A DNA stretch of 64,000 nucleotides, taken from assembly GCF_003634575.1 (NCBI RefSeq), contig NZ_RBLJ01000001.1, positions 496,001 through 560,000 on the forward strand. The letters are read 5' to 3'. This document shows positions 52,072 through 62,593 of the stretch, in pieces. Made by a program: the position numbers and the translations under genes. Position 1 is the stretch's first letter, and every line of letters starts with the position of its first letter. This DNA comes from Photorhabdus asymbiotica. Lineage in GTDB: Bacteria; Pseudomonadota; Gammaproteobacteria; Enterobacterales; Enterobacteriaceae. The notes beneath the pieces are model-generated. The model made no database searches. It had not been told where the DNA came from and worked only from the letters and a program-made list of their open reading frames with translations.

Positions 52072-54351
52072 TTACAATGGATGAGTCTGCGCTTCAACCG
52101 CAGCTAAAGCGACCATATTGATGATACGGCGTACAGAAGCAATTGGCGTCAAAATGTGTACCGGCTTTGAAACTCCCATCAGAACCGGCCCCACGGTAAC
52201 TCCCTCAGAACTGGTGACACGCAGCAGGTTATAGCTAATACGTGCAGATTCCATATTCGGCATAATTAACAAATTCGCCGCCCCTTTCAATGGGCTGTCT
52301 GGCATGATGTCACGACGAATACTTTCAACCAACGCCGCATCACCGTGCATTTCGCCATCAATTTCAAGCGAAGGTGACATCTTATTAACCAATGCCAGTG
52401 TTTGACGCATTTTCTGTGCGGAAGGGCAATCCATAGAACCAAAACTTGAATGAGAAAGCAGCGCAACTTTTGGCTCAAGACCAAAACGGCGAATAGTCTC
52501 TGCCGCCATGAGAGTAATCTCTGCCAATTGTTCAGGCGTTGGATCATGATTGACATAGGTATCAGCGATAAAAGTATTACCACTTGGCAACATCAATGCG
52601 TTCATTGCTCCCGCAGTATGAACCCCCTCTCGGAAGCCAAATACATCTCTCACTACATCATAATGTTCGCTATAACTGCCAACGGTACCACAAATCAGGC
52701 CATCAGCTTCACCGCGCAGCACCATAATTGCCCCAATCAGGGTTGGATTACCAATAACAGCTCGGCGTGCTTGTTCAGGAGAAATACCACGACGTTTCAT
52801 AATATTATGATATTCCTGCCAATACTCTTTGAAGCGTGGATCGTTCTCATTATTGACAACTTCAAAATCTTTACCTGCTTCGATATGCAACCCTAGTTTC
52901 TGGATACGCTTTTCGATGACACTTGGCCGGCCAATCAGGATCGGATAAGCCAATCCAAGAGAAACTAGCTCCTGAGTCGCATGCAATACCCGTACTTCCT
53001 CCCCTTCGGCCAGAACAATACGTTTTTTCGCTTTCTTTGCCTGAGAAAAAATAGGTTTCATAAACAAGTTCGTTTTATAAACAAACTCATTCAGTTTCTC
53101 TATGTATGCACTAAAGTCTTTAATCGGACGGGTTGCTACACCAGAATCCATAGCCGCTCTAGCCACTGCCGGGGCAATCTTAACAATCAGGCGCGGATCA
53201 AATGGTTTGGGAATAATATATTCTGGGCCAAAAAACAGATCCTGATCATTATACGCAGAAGCCACTTCTTCACTTTGTTCTGCCAGCGCCAAATCAGCGA
53301 TAGCGTGAACACAGGCAAGTTTCATCTCTTCGTTGATAGTTGTTGCTCCAACGTCTAACGCACCACGGAAAATAAATGGGAAACAGAGAACATTATTAAC
53401 CTGATTCGGATAATCAGAACGACCAGTACAAATAATGGCATCAGGGCGAACTTGTTTAGCTAATGGTGGCAGGATTTCTGGTTCAGGGTTTGCCAGCGCC
53501 ATGATAAGAGGATCTTTTGCCATGGTTTTCACCATATCCTGAGTCAGTACACCCGGACCGGAACATCCCAGAAAAATATCTGCACCTGGGATAACATCAC
53601 CTAGTGTACGGCTGCCATTGTCTTCAATGGCATAGGCTGCTTTAGTTCCTTCCATATTTTCATCGCGGCCACGATAAATAACGCCTTTAGAGTCACATAC
53701 CACAATGTTTTCGCGTTTCAGCCCAAGCGCAACCAGTAAATTCATACAAGCAATCGATGCAGCACCGGCACCAGAAACAACCAGACGAACTTCTGAAATC
53801 TCTTTTTTCATAATCCGTAAGCCATTGAGAACAGCAGCAGTACAAATAATCGCTGTGCCATGCTGGTCATCATGGAATACCGGAATATTCATTTTTTCCC
53901 GGAGTTTTTGTTCAATATAAAAACATTCCGGTGCTTTGATATCTTCGAGGTTAATTCCCCCAAAAGTTGGCTCCAATGCCGCAATGATATCAATCAATTT
54001 ATCAGGATTAGACTCATCGACTTCGATATCAAATACATCAATCCCTGAGAACTTTTTAAACAGTACACCTTTTCCTTCCATTACTGGCTTACCTGCCAGT
54101 GCACCAATATTCCCTAACCCTAAGACCGCACTACCGTTAGAAATCACCGCAACAAGGTTGCCACGCGCAGTATATTTGTAAGCCGCTAATGGATCTTCTG
54201 CAATCTCCAGACAAGGCGCAGCAACACCTGGTGAATAAGCTAAGGCCAAATCGCGCTGAGTTGTCAGAGGCTTAGTTGGAGTAACCATGATTTTTCCTGG
54301 TTGTGGAAACTGGTGAAAATCCAATGCACTCTGCTTTAATTTTTCGTCCAT
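52072..54351 (-). CDS. maeB: NADP-dependent malic enzyme MaeB
   Basis: Decarboxylates malate to pyruvate with NADP. 759 residues from [20 protein letters not shown], equal to E. coli MaeB; 24 extra upstream codons are rejected because AGGA is 7 bases before this ATG. The malic-enzyme half (about 1-420, [36 protein letters not shown]) is fused to a phosphotransacetylase-like half (about 430-759) that in E. coli has regulatory function. Confidence 0.96.
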   Translation of the reverse strand: MDEKLKQSALDFHQFPQPGKIMVTPTKPLTTQRDLALAYSPGVAAPCLEIAEDPLAAYKYTARGNLVAVISNGSAVLGLGNIGALAGKPVMEGKGVLFKKFSGIDVFDIEVDESNPDKLIDIIAALEPTFGGINLEDIKAPECFYIEQKLREKMNIPVFHDDQHGTAIICTAAVLNGLRIMKKEISEVRLVVSGAGAASIACMNLLVALGLKRENIVVCDSKGVIYRGRDENMEGTKAAYAIEDNGSRTLGDVIPGADIFLGCSGPGVLTQDMVKTMAKDPLIMALANPEPEILPPLAKQVRPDAIICTGRSDYPNQVNNVLCFPFIFRGALDVGATTINEEMKLACVHAIADLALAEQSEEVASAYNDQDLFFGPEYIIPKPFDPRLIVKIAPAVARAAMDSGVATRPIKDFSAYIEKLNEFVYKTNLFMKPIFSQAKKAKKRIVLAEGEEVRVLHATQELVSLGLAYPILIGRPSVIEKRIQKLGLHIEAGKDFEVVNNENDPRFKEYWQEYHNIMKRRGISPEQARRAVIGNPTLIGAIMVLRGEADGLICGTVGSYSEHYDVVRDVFGFREGVHTAGAMNALMLPSGNTFIADTYVNHDPTPEQLAEITLMAAETIRRFGLEPKVALLSHSSFGSMDCPSAQKMRQTLALVNKMSPSLEIDGEMHGDAALVESIRRDIMPDSPLKGAANLLIMPNMESARISYNLLRVTSSEGVTVGPVLMGVSKPVHILTPIASVRRIINMVALAAVEAQTHPL

Positions 54352-54937
54352 TGTCGATCCTTTTATATACATTATCTGGAGTAAGAGCATAGCCAGTATA
54401 ATTGGTACCGGGTGTAAAAGCATAACTTTGACCGTAATTCACCAATAAACCAGCACTTTTTTGCTCAAAAAAACACTGATGAATTTATCCATCAATACCA
54501 TATACTGAACATGGATAATATAAACATAGAAATATTATTCATGATATAATGTCATTATAATTATAATAACATTGATAATTATAACCGATAAAAACTCTCA
54601 ATATAAATTCAATTAAAATAAATTTTATAAAAGAAAACAAATCTAATAATTAGATTTATAACAAATTGATTTACAATATTATTTTCCTCATCAAAGTTAT
54701 GTGTTTTTTGTGAAAATTACTCACATTCTTTTTTTACTTATCAAACTAATTTGCGCTATTTATCTTTTTATATCAGGATGTGTTTTCTGGACTTACAGAG
54801 CTATCAACTTTGTAACTCAATCGGTTTTTATAAAATTTTTTTGTATCAATTTAATTTAGGGCAGACTCATTCATTACTGCCTACCAATCGAATTAAAAGT
54901 CTGAATTTCGTGGCTTTACCTATAAGGGAGAAGGACA
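54352..54937. other. AT-rich intergenic region between maeB and narP
   Basis: 586 bases with divergent promoters for maeB and narP. Very AT-rich, with several AT-only runs (54530-54660); no gene, no FNR-type TTGAT-N4-ATCAA site found by eye. A 64-codon plus frame at 54751 has no support. Confidence 0.45.
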
Positions 54938-55573
54938 ATGTATAACCATTCAGTGATGATAGTTGATGACCACCCTCTCATTCGCCATGGCCTGAAACAA
55001 ATTGTAGAGCTCGACCGTGCGCTTACCGTCACTGCGGAAGCGGACAACGGAGAAGAAGCAATAAACATTGCATGCAAGCTCAAACCTGATGTCATTATGA
55101 TAGACCTCAATATGAATGGTCTTTCAGGCGTGGACACAATTAAATCTATTCGTAGAAAAGGGATCAACTCTTATGTGCTGGTATTATCCGTTTCAGATGA
55201 CCGGAATGATGTTTACGCGGCTATTGACGCTGGTGCCAATGGCTATTTACTCAAAGATAGTGATTTAGATTCACTATTAAGCAGTATTCGCCACGCAGCT
55301 CGTGGACAAACTGTATTTAGTGAAAAAATATATCAACATCTGGCTAACCGCCATAAACACGTTGATCCTTTATCTGAATTGACCAAACGTGAATTAGATG
55401 TATTAAAAGAGGTTTCCAGTGGCATGACCAATAAGGAAGTTGCGGATGTACTCTTTATTTCTGAAGAAACAGTAAAAGTACACATTAGAAACTTGTTAAA
55501 AAAACTAAATGTACGTTCCCGTCTGGCTGCAACAATTATGTATCTGCAACATAGAAAGAATGGGATAGCCTAA
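54938..55573 (+). CDS. narP: Nitrate/nitrite response regulator NarP
   Basis: 211-residue NarL-family regulator. The receiver domain (1-125) has phospho-acceptor Asp in VIMIDLNMNG (about 56) and Lys in LLKDSDLD. The LuxR-type helix-turn-helix is in LTKRELDVLKEVSSGMTNKE and continues VADVLFISEETVKVHIRNLL. GYLLKDSD and NVRSRLAATIMYLQHR match NarP better than NarL. An AAGGACA ribosome binding site precedes the ATG. No sensor kinase is adjacent, as in E. coli. Confidence 0.9.
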   Translation: MYNHSVMIVDDHPLIRHGLKQIVELDRALTVTAEADNGEEAINIACKLKPDVIMIDLNMNGLSGVDTIKSIRRKGINSYVLVLSVSDDRNDVYAAIDAGANGYLLKDSDLDSLLSSIRHAARGQTVFSEKIYQHLANRHKHVDPLSELTKRELDVLKEVSSGMTNKEVADVLFISEETVKVHIRNLLKKLNVRSRLAATIMYLQHRKNGIA

Positions 55574-55780
55574 TATTTTTGCTAAGCCGCTCCCTTAGGT
55601 TTATAACCGGGGACCGGCTTTTATGGTTTTTGTTCAGTACAATAACCTGCGTGAGACAAGCTAGCTCACCAAACCCTCTTGATATCTCTGGCAATAAAAA
55701 TCCAGATACCGTCTAGATAAAACTGGCATTTTCCAGCATTATATTTAGGTATTTAAACTTTTTTTAGGGATCTCTTATTT

Positions 55781-56164
55781 ATGTCAGATAAACCTTCTCA
55801 CTCTGCCTTTACTCTCTACGGGATCAAAAACTGCGACACCATAAAAAAAGCCCGTCATTGGCTGGAAGAACAGAAAATCGCTTATCTTTTTCATGATTAC
55901 CGTGTAGATGGATTAAACGAAGCTCTCTTACAATCATTTATTGACAAACTTGGCTGGGAATCACTGATTAACACTCGCGGCACGACCTGGCGTAAACTCA
56001 CTGACCAACAGAGAGCCGCAATTAATAACGCTGATGTCGCAAAAGCGTTAATGTTGGAACAGCCCGCAATTATCAAGCGTCCATTATTAATTTCTGCCAA
56101 AGGTAACTGTCTGTTGGGTTATAACGCAGATAAATATCAGCAATTTTTTGCTGAGGCACTCTAA
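55781..56164 (+). CDS. yffB: ArsC/Spx-fold protein YffB
   Basis: 127-residue arsenate-reductase-like thioredoxin-fold protein with [19 protein letters not shown] near 12-30; the single Cys in this motif is the family's redox residue. [16 protein letters not shown] and [10 protein letters not shown] complete the fold. Substrate unknown. It is directly followed by dapE, a conserved enteric pairing. Confidence 0.9.
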   Translation: MSDKPSHSAFTLYGIKNCDTIKKARHWLEEQKIAYLFHDYRVDGLNEALLQSFIDKLGWESLINTRGTTWRKLTDQQRAAINNADVAKALMLEQPAIIKRPLLISAKGNCLLGYNADKYQQFFAEAL

Positions 56165-56165
56165 G

Positions 56166-57293
56166 ATGACTTGTCCTGTAATTGAACTTGCACAACAACT
56201 CATTAGGCAACCATCAGTCAGTCCGGACGATAAAGGTTGTCAAGATATTATGATCTCCCGCCTGCAAGCGATCGGCTTCACCATTGAACGGATGCCTTTC
56301 GGCGATACAAACAATTTTTGGGCTTATCGTGGTACAGGTTTAACGCTGGCCTTTGCAGGACATACCGATGTTGTTCCTGCGGGTGATGAATCTCAATGGG
56401 AACATCCACCTTTTGAGCCGACCATTCGTAATGGCATGTTATATGGTCGGGGTGCAGCGGATATGAAAGGTTCGCTGGCCGCCATGGTTGTTGCAGCCGA
56501 ACGCTTTGTTACCAGCCACCCTAATCATAATGGCCGCCTAGCTTTTCTTATTACCTCAGATGAAGAAGCGCAAGCCACCAATGGTACCGTTAAAGTGGTT
56601 GAAGCATTGATGTCCCGTAATGAACAACTGGATTATTGTCTAATTGGTGAACCCTCTAGCCAATATCGCCTCGGTGATATGGTGAAAAATGGCCGTCGTG
56701 GTTCCCTTACAGCCAATTTGACTGTCCATGGCATTCAAGGCCATGTTGCCTATCCACATTTAGCTGATAACCCAATTCACCGGGCTATCCCTGCTTTACA
56801 AGAACTAGTCAGTACACACTGGGATCAAGGAAATGAGTTTTTCCCGGCGACCAGTATGCAAATTGCCAATATTCATGCCGGAACAGGCAGCCATAACGTG
56901 ATCCCTGGAAATTTACAGGTTCAATTTAATTTCCGCTTCAGTACAGAACTAACCGATAGCCAAATCCGTGAACGGGTTGAAACCATCCTGAAAAACCACG
57001 ACCTGGATTACACTATTGAGTGGATATTACCAGGAGAGCCTTTCCTGACAGCCAAAGGCGAATTGGTCGATGCCGTCGTACAAGCAATAGACCATTACTG
57101 TGGCTATAAGCCTGAATTATCCACCAGCGGTGGTACATCAGACGGACGGTTTATTGCCCGGATGGGTGCTCAAGTTGTCGAACTGGGCCCAATCAACTCA
57201 ACAATTCATAAAGTTAATGAGGCTGTCAGTGCCGCAGATCTGCAACAACTTAGCCGGATTTATCAGCGTGTTATGGAGCAGCTAATCCAGTGA
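56166..57293 (+). CDS. dapE: Succinyl-diaminopimelate desuccinylase
   Basis: Zinc peptidase-fold enzyme of lysine/diaminopimelate synthesis. 375 residues, equal to E. coli. His66 and Asp68 in [10 protein letters not shown], Asp in [11 protein letters not shown], Glu-Glu in [11 protein letters not shown] and the C-terminal NSTIHKVNE carry the metal ligands. The ATG is one base after the yffB stop; a frame starting inside yffB is rejected. The stop overlaps the next GTG. Confidence 0.96.
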   Translation: MTCPVIELAQQLIRQPSVSPDDKGCQDIMISRLQAIGFTIERMPFGDTNNFWAYRGTGLTLAFAGHTDVVPAGDESQWEHPPFEPTIRNGMLYGRGAADMKGSLAAMVVAAERFVTSHPNHNGRLAFLITSDEEAQATNGTVKVVEALMSRNEQLDYCLIGEPSSQYRLGDMVKNGRRGSLTANLTVHGIQGHVAYPHLADNPIHRAIPALQELVSTHWDQGNEFFPATSMQIANIHAGTGSHNVIPGNLQVQFNFRFSTELTDSQIRERVETILKNHDLDYTIEWILPGEPFLTAKGELVDAVVQAIDHYCGYKPELSTSGGTSDGRFIARMGAQVVELGPINSTIHKVNEAVSAADLQQLSRIYQRVMEQLIQ

Positions 57294-57979
57294 CAACAGC
57301 AAATATATTGACCGGCCTGACTACCAAGCATTTGGTTCCTCTCTCTGGCAACCATCAGTTACAACCAGAAGCAGCCAAAGCTTTTCTCTCCATGCAGCAA
57401 GCAGCAGCAAGCGCGGGATTTAATTTGCAACCTGCCAGCACTTTCCGCGATTTTCAGCGCCAACAGGCTATCTGGAATGACAAATTCCGGGGCACACGCC
57501 CTGTATTGGATGAAAATAGCCAACCAATGGATATCACCCAGTTAACAGAAGGTGAACTCTGTAAAGCTATTCTTCGCTGGTCTGCCTTGCCCGGTGCCAG
57601 CCGTCATCATTGGGGAACCGAACTGGATATTTATGATCCAACGCTGCTGCCGGAAAGCCAGAAATTACAATTGGAACCTTGGGAATATGAAAAAGGCGGT
57701 TATTTTGAACCATTAACTCACTGGTTGACAGAAAACATGCCGCACTTCAGTTTTTACCGCCCCTTTGGTGGACACGGAGGTGGCGTTGCTTATGAACCAT
57801 GGCATATCAGCTACTGGCCACTATCCGAACAATTAGAAAAATTGCTAACTGAACAGATTTTACTGGATGTATGGCAACAGCATGATATCGCAGGTATCGA
57901 CTGGCTATCGGCTAACCTATCTTTTCTATTTGAAAACTACCTCCGCACTCCACAGGAGACACCCCGATGCAATGGTTAG
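57290..57979 (+). CDS. M15 family D-alanyl-D-alanine carboxypeptidase-like protein
   Basis: 229 residues with the M15B/VanY zinc motif [13 protein letters not shown] (near 104-116) and the downstream catalytic pair in EPWHISYW near 165. No signal peptide is obvious, so it may be cytosolic and act on recycled muropeptides. Start is GTG overlapping the dapE stop (GTGA), and the end overlaps ypfN, so the three genes are coupled. The position between dapE and ypfN occurs in other Yersinia/Serratia-type genomes as I recall. Confidence 0.82.
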   Translation: MTTANILTGLTTKHLVPLSGNHQLQPEAAKAFLSMQQAAASAGFNLQPASTFRDFQRQQAIWNDKFRGTRPVLDENSQPMDITQLTEGELCKAILRWSALPGASRHHWGTELDIYDPTLLPESQKLQLEPWEYEKGGYFEPLTHWLTENMPHFSFYRPFGGHGGGVAYEPWHISYWPLSEQLEKLLTEQILLDVWQQHDIAGIDWLSANLSFLFENYLRTPQETPRCNG

Positions 57980-58155
57980 CTGATTACTGGTGGATTATTT
58001 TAATTTTACTGGTTGGTGTTCTTCTCAATGCCATCAAAGAATTACGCCGTTTGGATGTCAAAAAATTTTTGGATAATAAACCAGAACTCCCCCCTCACCG
58101 GGATCTTAATGACAAATGGGATGATGAAGACGATTGGCCTCAGAAAAAACAGTAG
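57967..58155 (+). CDS. ypfN: YpfN family small membrane protein (UPF0370)
   Basis: 62 residues: one helix ([21 protein letters not shown]) and an acidic C-terminal tail [17 protein letters not shown]. Its coding sequence overlaps the M15 gene by 13 bases at the front and the convergent tmcA by 50 bases at the end. GGAGA precedes the ATG. Function unknown. Confidence 0.88.
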   Translation: MQWLADYWWIILILLVGVLLNAIKELRRLDVKKFLDNKPELPPHRDLNDKWDDEDDWPQKKQ

Positions 58156-60154
58156 TCCACTCCTGCCAGTACATAGCAAGTTTCTCGTCGAGGCTGACCA
58201 GCGCCTGCGCGGTTTCTTGCCGCCAGAGTAACGTTAATGCCTTATGCCCATTCAACCTTAACTCAGTGACACACTGTTCAATACTCATTTCCCGCTGAAG
58301 GTGATTTCTTAGCGCTGTCAGCGGCAAACCACAATTCAATAACAATCGCTGTAAAGCGGGCAATGAAGCAGACAATGGCCGGTGAGCAAATGCAAAACCT
58401 GCAAGCTCCTGCCAGTCATTTTGATTGAGACGTTGGTCAGCCTGGTCATCGACAGGCAAGCTGAATCCAATCTGTGACTCCAACCAATAGGCATCACGGG
58501 CAAGCTGCTGTTGTGCCTGAACACAAAGTGCAATCCCTTGTTGACTGAGTGGAAAAATTGCCATTGCGGTATAACAACCGCTGCTGGCTTCCAGATGGGT
58601 ACCTATTCGTACCAGTTGGAAACCACACTTTTGCCATAACGCCCAAAGTTCAGCGGTATAACCAAAGCTAACAGAAATAAAATCCATTCCTTGCTCTTCT
58701 GCTCTTTCGCGTTGAAACGCAATCATTCCCTGAGCAATACCCTGTCTTCGACGGTTAACCTGCACCGCAACCCGGCTAATTCGCTGAGATTTCAGGACAG
58801 CCGCTTGGGGTAAACCACTGTGGGCCGCTAACGATTGCGCTACCAAATTTCCTCTTGGGCGACGTCTTCCCGCCCATATTTCATGTGCCAGTTCAGCGGA
58901 TAATCCGCCCTCTTCAACCATCCATAAAGCACCAATCAAAGTGTTATTGCCAAGAGCTGCAACAAATTGCATTCCTTTGGCATCCAGTAAACGCCGTAAA
59001 TCTAAAGGTGAGGTTTTATAATGAGCACTGGTTAATATTCCATAAAACTGTTTTAGTAACTCAGGTTGCTGAATCCATTGCTGCTGTTGATATACGTGAT
59101 AGCCGATCGCTTTAGCAGAATGATTTGCAGGAACAGCATCGTCAAACAATAAAGCTTCTTCCAGCCAGTTTTCCAGCGGATCACTTTCCGCCCAACGCAT
59201 AGGTTCTGTCAGGTTCAATATATGACAGCCAGGAATTTCAGCACAAAATTTATGCAAAAATCCTCGTCCGGTACCTTCATATCCCTGTACTGTTGTTGTT
59301 AATAATATTCGGGGAAAATAACTGATAAGTTCAAATAACTGGGGCGTTGGAATAGCAGCGGCTTCGTCTATCAGCAACCAATCAATATCTGATACGCTAT
59401 TTTGTCTGCAATACTTCAACAAATTATCTACTGCCCAGAATTGTCCTTTTTCACTTGAATAACACCTGACAACTTCAGTGGTTGCTTTTGCGGGTGCCGT
59501 TAGCCAGCAATGTCCTTGCCATTGCTGTATCAACATACCAGCAAGTGTCGATTTACCTCGCCCTCTCGGGGCAATAATCACCCATACCCCCTGATTTGCC
59601 CGCAAAAGTCGCGCCAAAATAGTATGCTGATGGGCTGTTGGCTGACCATCAGGTAGTTGCCACTCTCTATATTGCGGCAATTCAGGGATATAAAAGGGAT
59701 CATTTTGCCGCCATAGCAAAACCTGACGATCATTAGCAATTTGCCGTTGAATATGCTGAATAAAATTCGGCGTTGGTATAGCACCTGATTGTTCATTCCA
59801 GCGAATACTGTCACGGTCTGGTTGATCATTCCATTGGTGCCATGATGGCACCATCATCACCAACCAGCTCCCTGCTTTCAACGTACCCGCTAGTATCGCC
59901 AGTGCTTCCGCATTCAAACCTTCGGTAGCATCAAATACTCCGTGTAAATACTCCTGACCCAATAATCCTGCCGCTTTTTCAGGTAGAACAGCTTTCTCTT
60001 TGCGATAAGAGATCCATAACCAATCACCCATAAACTCCTGCTGTAACTCATGAGCCTGTTGGTGACACCAATTATGATCTCCACTCAGCACTAGCAAACG
60101 ACGTAATCCTTGTTGCTGCATTTCCGCCTGGATCGCACTTAATTCTGGCAACAT
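58106..60154 (-). CDS. tmcA: tRNA(Met) cytidine acetyltransferase TmcA
   Basis: Forms N4-acetylcytidine at the wobble base of elongator tRNA-Met using ATP and acetyl-CoA. 682 residues. The ATP-binding helicase-like part has Walker [13 protein letters not shown] near 198-209 and [20 protein letters not shown] near 274-293. The GNAT domain (about 370-560) has [21 protein letters not shown]-terminal tRNA-binding tail. Its end overlaps ypfN on the other strand. Confidence 0.95.
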   Translation of the reverse strand: MLPELSAIQAEMQQQGLRRLLVLSGDHNWCHQQAHELQQEFMGDWLWISYRKEKAVLPEKAAGLLGQEYLHGVFDATEGLNAEALAILAGTLKAGSWLVMMVPSWHQWNDQPDRDSIRWNEQSGAIPTPNFIQHIQRQIANDRQVLLWRQNDPFYIPELPQYREWQLPDGQPTAHQHTILARLLRANQGVWVIIAPRGRGKSTLAGMLIQQWQGHCWLTAPAKATTEVVRCYSSEKGQFWAVDNLLKYCRQNSVSDIDWLLIDEAAAIPTPQLFELISYFPRILLTTTVQGYEGTGRGFLHKFCAEIPGCHILNLTEPMRWAESDPLENWLEEALLFDDAVPANHSAKAIGYHVYQQQQWIQQPELLKQFYGILTSAHYKTSPLDLRRLLDAKGMQFVAALGNNTLIGALWMVEEGGLSAELAHEIWAGRRRPRGNLVAQSLAAHSGLPQAAVLKSQRISRVAVQVNRRRQGIAQGMIAFQRERAEEQGMDFISVSFGYTAELWALWQKCGFQLVRIGTHLEASSGCYTAMAIFPLSQQGIALCVQAQQQLARDAYWLESQIGFSLPVDDQADQRLNQNDWQELAGFAFAHRPLSASLPALQRLLLNCGLPLTALRNHLQREMSIEQCVTELRLNGHKALTLLWRQETAQALVSLDEKLAMYWQEWTTVFSEANRLHHPICH

Positions 60155-60159
60155 AACGA

Positions 60160-60612
60160 TTACGATTTACCAATCAGCAATGACAAAATCCCCGCAGCAA
60201 TCAGCGGCCCGACCGGAACACCTTTAAACATGGCAACACCCAGCACAGTTCCCACGAGCAAACCAGCGACTATCGATGGTTGATTAGACATCAGGGAAAC
60301 ACCCCGACTGCCCAACCATGACACTAAGACACCTATCACTATTGCCAATAACGATTTCCAATGCATAAATGAGTTAAGAACCGCTTGTACAGTGATTTTT
60401 CCACTGGCGATAGGTGCCATCACTCCCACAGTCAAAATAAGCACACCAACCGTCAACCCATATTTTTCTACCCACGGGAAGAACTGATTTAATGGCGTTA
60501 TACGAATAACTAGCAGGAACAACATTGCAAGAGTGACGGTCAGGTTGTGGCTGATGATACCCAGCGCTGCCAGCACCAACAACACGAGTAAAGTAGGATC
60601 GATATGGCTCAT
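60160..60612 (-). CDS. yeaL: YeaL family membrane protein (UPF0756)
   Basis: 150 residues from [20 protein letters not shown] with four or five membrane helices. [36 protein letters not shown] and [19 protein letters not shown] are family landmarks. A start 21 codons upstream (MKYKEKS) is rejected since the family starts here. Function unknown. It is 5 bases upstream of tmcA, probably one transcript. Confidence 0.88.
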   Translation of the reverse strand: MSHIDPTLLVLLVLAALGIISHNLTVTLAMLFLLVIRITPLNQFFPWVEKYGLTVGVLILTVGVMAPIASGKITVQAVLNSFMHWKSLLAIVIGVLVSWLGSRGVSLMSNQPSIVAGLLVGTVLGVAMFKGVPVGPLIAAGILSLLIGKS

Positions 60613-61243
60613 AAACGTTAATACCCTAAGCTGCCTTAATCGACTCGACCAGGGCGATTTTTCCTTGTATTTCATTAATAAACTAATTTTTTACTTACTG
60701 ATATTATTAATAATTTTTAAACAATTAACTGGTCAGTGTTGTACTATTATCATTATCATCTATCATCAACAAATCGTATTTTTTCATCATCATCTGTTTT
60801 CCCATGGAATGCTGCATATGGGTATCCGTCGAATCAAGCGATATGCCATTATAGCTACTTTTCCTGAAAGCAACAGTTGCTGAGAACAAACAACTCCCCT
60901 CTTTCCGGATCGCCAATATCGAGTTTTATATATTCATATAGCATCAATAATTTCAAAATTATCCGGCAACTATTATGACTAAATAAAGCATTAATAGACC
61001 CCTTATTTTCGGCAACACAAAAATGTAATATAAAATTCAGCCAGTTCTAACACTTGTATTATTTCGTTATCACTTTTTTATGCCGGCTAAAATTAAATTC
61101 GCAGTTAACGAGAAAAACTGTTGATAAAGTTGATGATAACTAAATTTACGATTACCATAGACAATTACAATCATTTCTGACTATATTTATCATTGTTTAT
61201 GAAATATTTAAGTTAAAGACCGACCATTGGTATAAACTCAATA
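60613..61243. other. Accessory AT-rich spacer
   Basis: 631 bases between yeaL and the radical SAM cassette. A 63-codon minus frame at 60725-60916 (with STDTHMQHSMGKQMMMKKYD) has no recognisable family. ATCATTATCATC-type runs near 60745 resemble Fur half-sites by composition only. Nothing else is supported. Confidence 0.4.
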
Positions 61244-61325
61244 TATACCCAATAGATTTCGAGTTGCAGCGCGGCGGTAAGTGAACGCAGCCAACAAAGC
61301 AGCAACTTGAAAGATGAAGGGTATA
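61244..61325. repeat. ERIC element e (82 bp, internally deleted)
   Basis: TATACCCAATAGATTTCGAG, then GGTAAGTGAACGCAGCCAAC with the 45-base centre missing, ending AAGATGAAGGGTATA. It lies just upstream of the radical SAM control region. Confidence 0.95.
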
Positions 61326-61345
61326 TATCTATTTACTTTATCTTG

Positions 61346-61497
61346 CATCAAAATATTCCCCGCCCTGTTTTGTGAGCTGCTTCTAAATAAGCATACCTTT
61401 AACAAGTCATACTTAGCCTAAACACTCAAAATACGCATTTAATTAACCAATACATTGCAAAATGAATTCATACTGATAATAGTGAATATCGCCTGAC
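61346..61497 (+). repeat. Upstream region of the radical SAM gene, copy 1 of a duplicated control region
   Basis: Aligns with 63849-64000. Shared exact blocks in the same order: TGTGAGC (61371), TCTAAATAAGCA, TTAGCCTAAACAC (61413), TTGCAAAATG (61455), and GCCTGAC versus GCCTAAC near the end. The last two named long blocks are 42 bases apart in both copies. It ends 24 bases before the radical SAM start, so it is probably the promoter/leader. Confidence 0.85.
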
Positions 61498-61521
61498 TAT
61501 TAATCTAACCGGGGGTAAATT

Positions 61522-62583
61522 ATGTCATGCTTTCCTACCGGATATTGGGAAAAATATCCGAATACAGCCACTGTGATCACAACATACACTTGCAATGCCG
61601 CTTGCAAAGAGTGTTGTTTTGAATGTAATCCTTCTGTGAAAGCACGCCTCAGCCTGGATGAAATTAAACAATTTATTGTACATTCAAAAGCTAACTTTCC
61701 AGGGTTGAAGTTAGTCGTTTTCAGCGGAGGAGAATGTTTCCTACTAGGCAAAGACCTCATAGAAGCCATCCGTTTTGCTTCAGAACATGGCTTATTGACC
61801 CGTTGTGTGACTAATGGTTATTGGGGGAAAAATCGGGAAAAGGCGCAAAAAATCGCCCAAGATTTAACAGATGCCGGTATCACAGAGATAAATATCAGTA
61901 CCGGGAAAGATCACAGTGAATGGGTACCAATCGACAGCGTGGTTGCAGCAGCAGAAGCGTTGGCCGAGCAAAACATTACGACACTGATTACCATAGAACA
62001 GGACACCGCAGATTCCTCCATTGCAACACAAATTACCCAAAACCCAATCATTAAACGTCTCAAAGAACAAAACAAGATCAGCTTACAACGAAACACCTGG
62101 ATGCCATTCTATGATACCAGCGAAGAACGGAAAAACGTGCCAAACCGGGCTGAACAACTGACAAAAGGGTGTGATCAGGTCTTTGAAAATATCGTTCTGA
62201 CACCACATGGTGAAATTTCCGCCTGCTGTGGTCTGACATTAGAGCATATCCCGGAAATGAAACTGGGTCGGTTACAGGGAGGTGATTTAGCCCAACTTTT
62301 CAAAGGGCAAGAAGAAGACTTTATGAAAGTCTGGTTACGGACAGAGGGGCCGTACACGATTCTAAAAAAATATCGCCCGCAAGATAGCGACATTAATCTG
62401 GAAAAAATCGTTCATCCCTGCCAAGCCTGTGCCTATTTGCATAAGGACGAAGGAACACGCCAGAATTTATTAGATAATTATCATGGGGAAATTATTCCAA
62501 TAATCAAAAAATTTAATGCCAAAGAAAGATTGGATCTTCTGATATATCAATCAGCAGCAGAAAATACAGTTGACTCAATATAA
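61522..62583 (+). CDS. Radical SAM enzyme with SPASM-like auxiliary cysteines, probable protein/peptide maturase
   Basis: 353 residues. The radical SAM CX3CX2C motif is Cys24, Cys28, Cys31 in TTYTCNAACKECC, with extra Cys32 and Cys35. The SAM-binding GGE motif is in FSGGECFLLG near 68-77. A C-terminal region has Cys217 (KGCDQV), Cys235-Cys236 (GEISACCG) and Cys300/Cys303 (PCQACAY), a layout like SPASM or twitch domains that hold auxiliary Fe-S clusters in peptide-modifying enzymes. There is no N-terminal RRE domain. GGGGGTAAATT precedes the ATG. The Tat-exported protein starts 10 bases after the stop, so that is the likely substrate. The reaction is unknown. Confidence 0.8.
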   Translation: MSCFPTGYWEKYPNTATVITTYTCNAACKECCFECNPSVKARLSLDEIKQFIVHSKANFPGLKLVVFSGGECFLLGKDLIEAIRFASEHGLLTRCVTNGYWGKNREKAQKIAQDLTDAGITEINISTGKDHSEWVPIDSVVAAAEALAEQNITTLITIEQDTADSSIATQITQNPIIKRLKEQNKISLQRNTWMPFYDTSEERKNVPNRAEQLTKGCDQVFENIVLTPHGEISACCGLTLEHIPEMKLGRLQGGDLAQLFKGQEEDFMKVWLRTEGPYTILKKYRPQDSDINLEKIVHPCQACAYLHKDEGTRQNLLDNYHGEIIPIIKKFNAKERLDLLIYQSAAENTVDSI

Positions 62584-62593
62584 GGGGTAAATA

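Noticed and set aside
54751-54945. 64-codon plus frame before narP
   Set aside because: AT-rich promoter region, runs into the narP start, no family.
60725-60916. 63-codon minus frame with many Met residues
   Set aside because: No family, no ribosome binding site; composition fits chance in low-complexity DNA.
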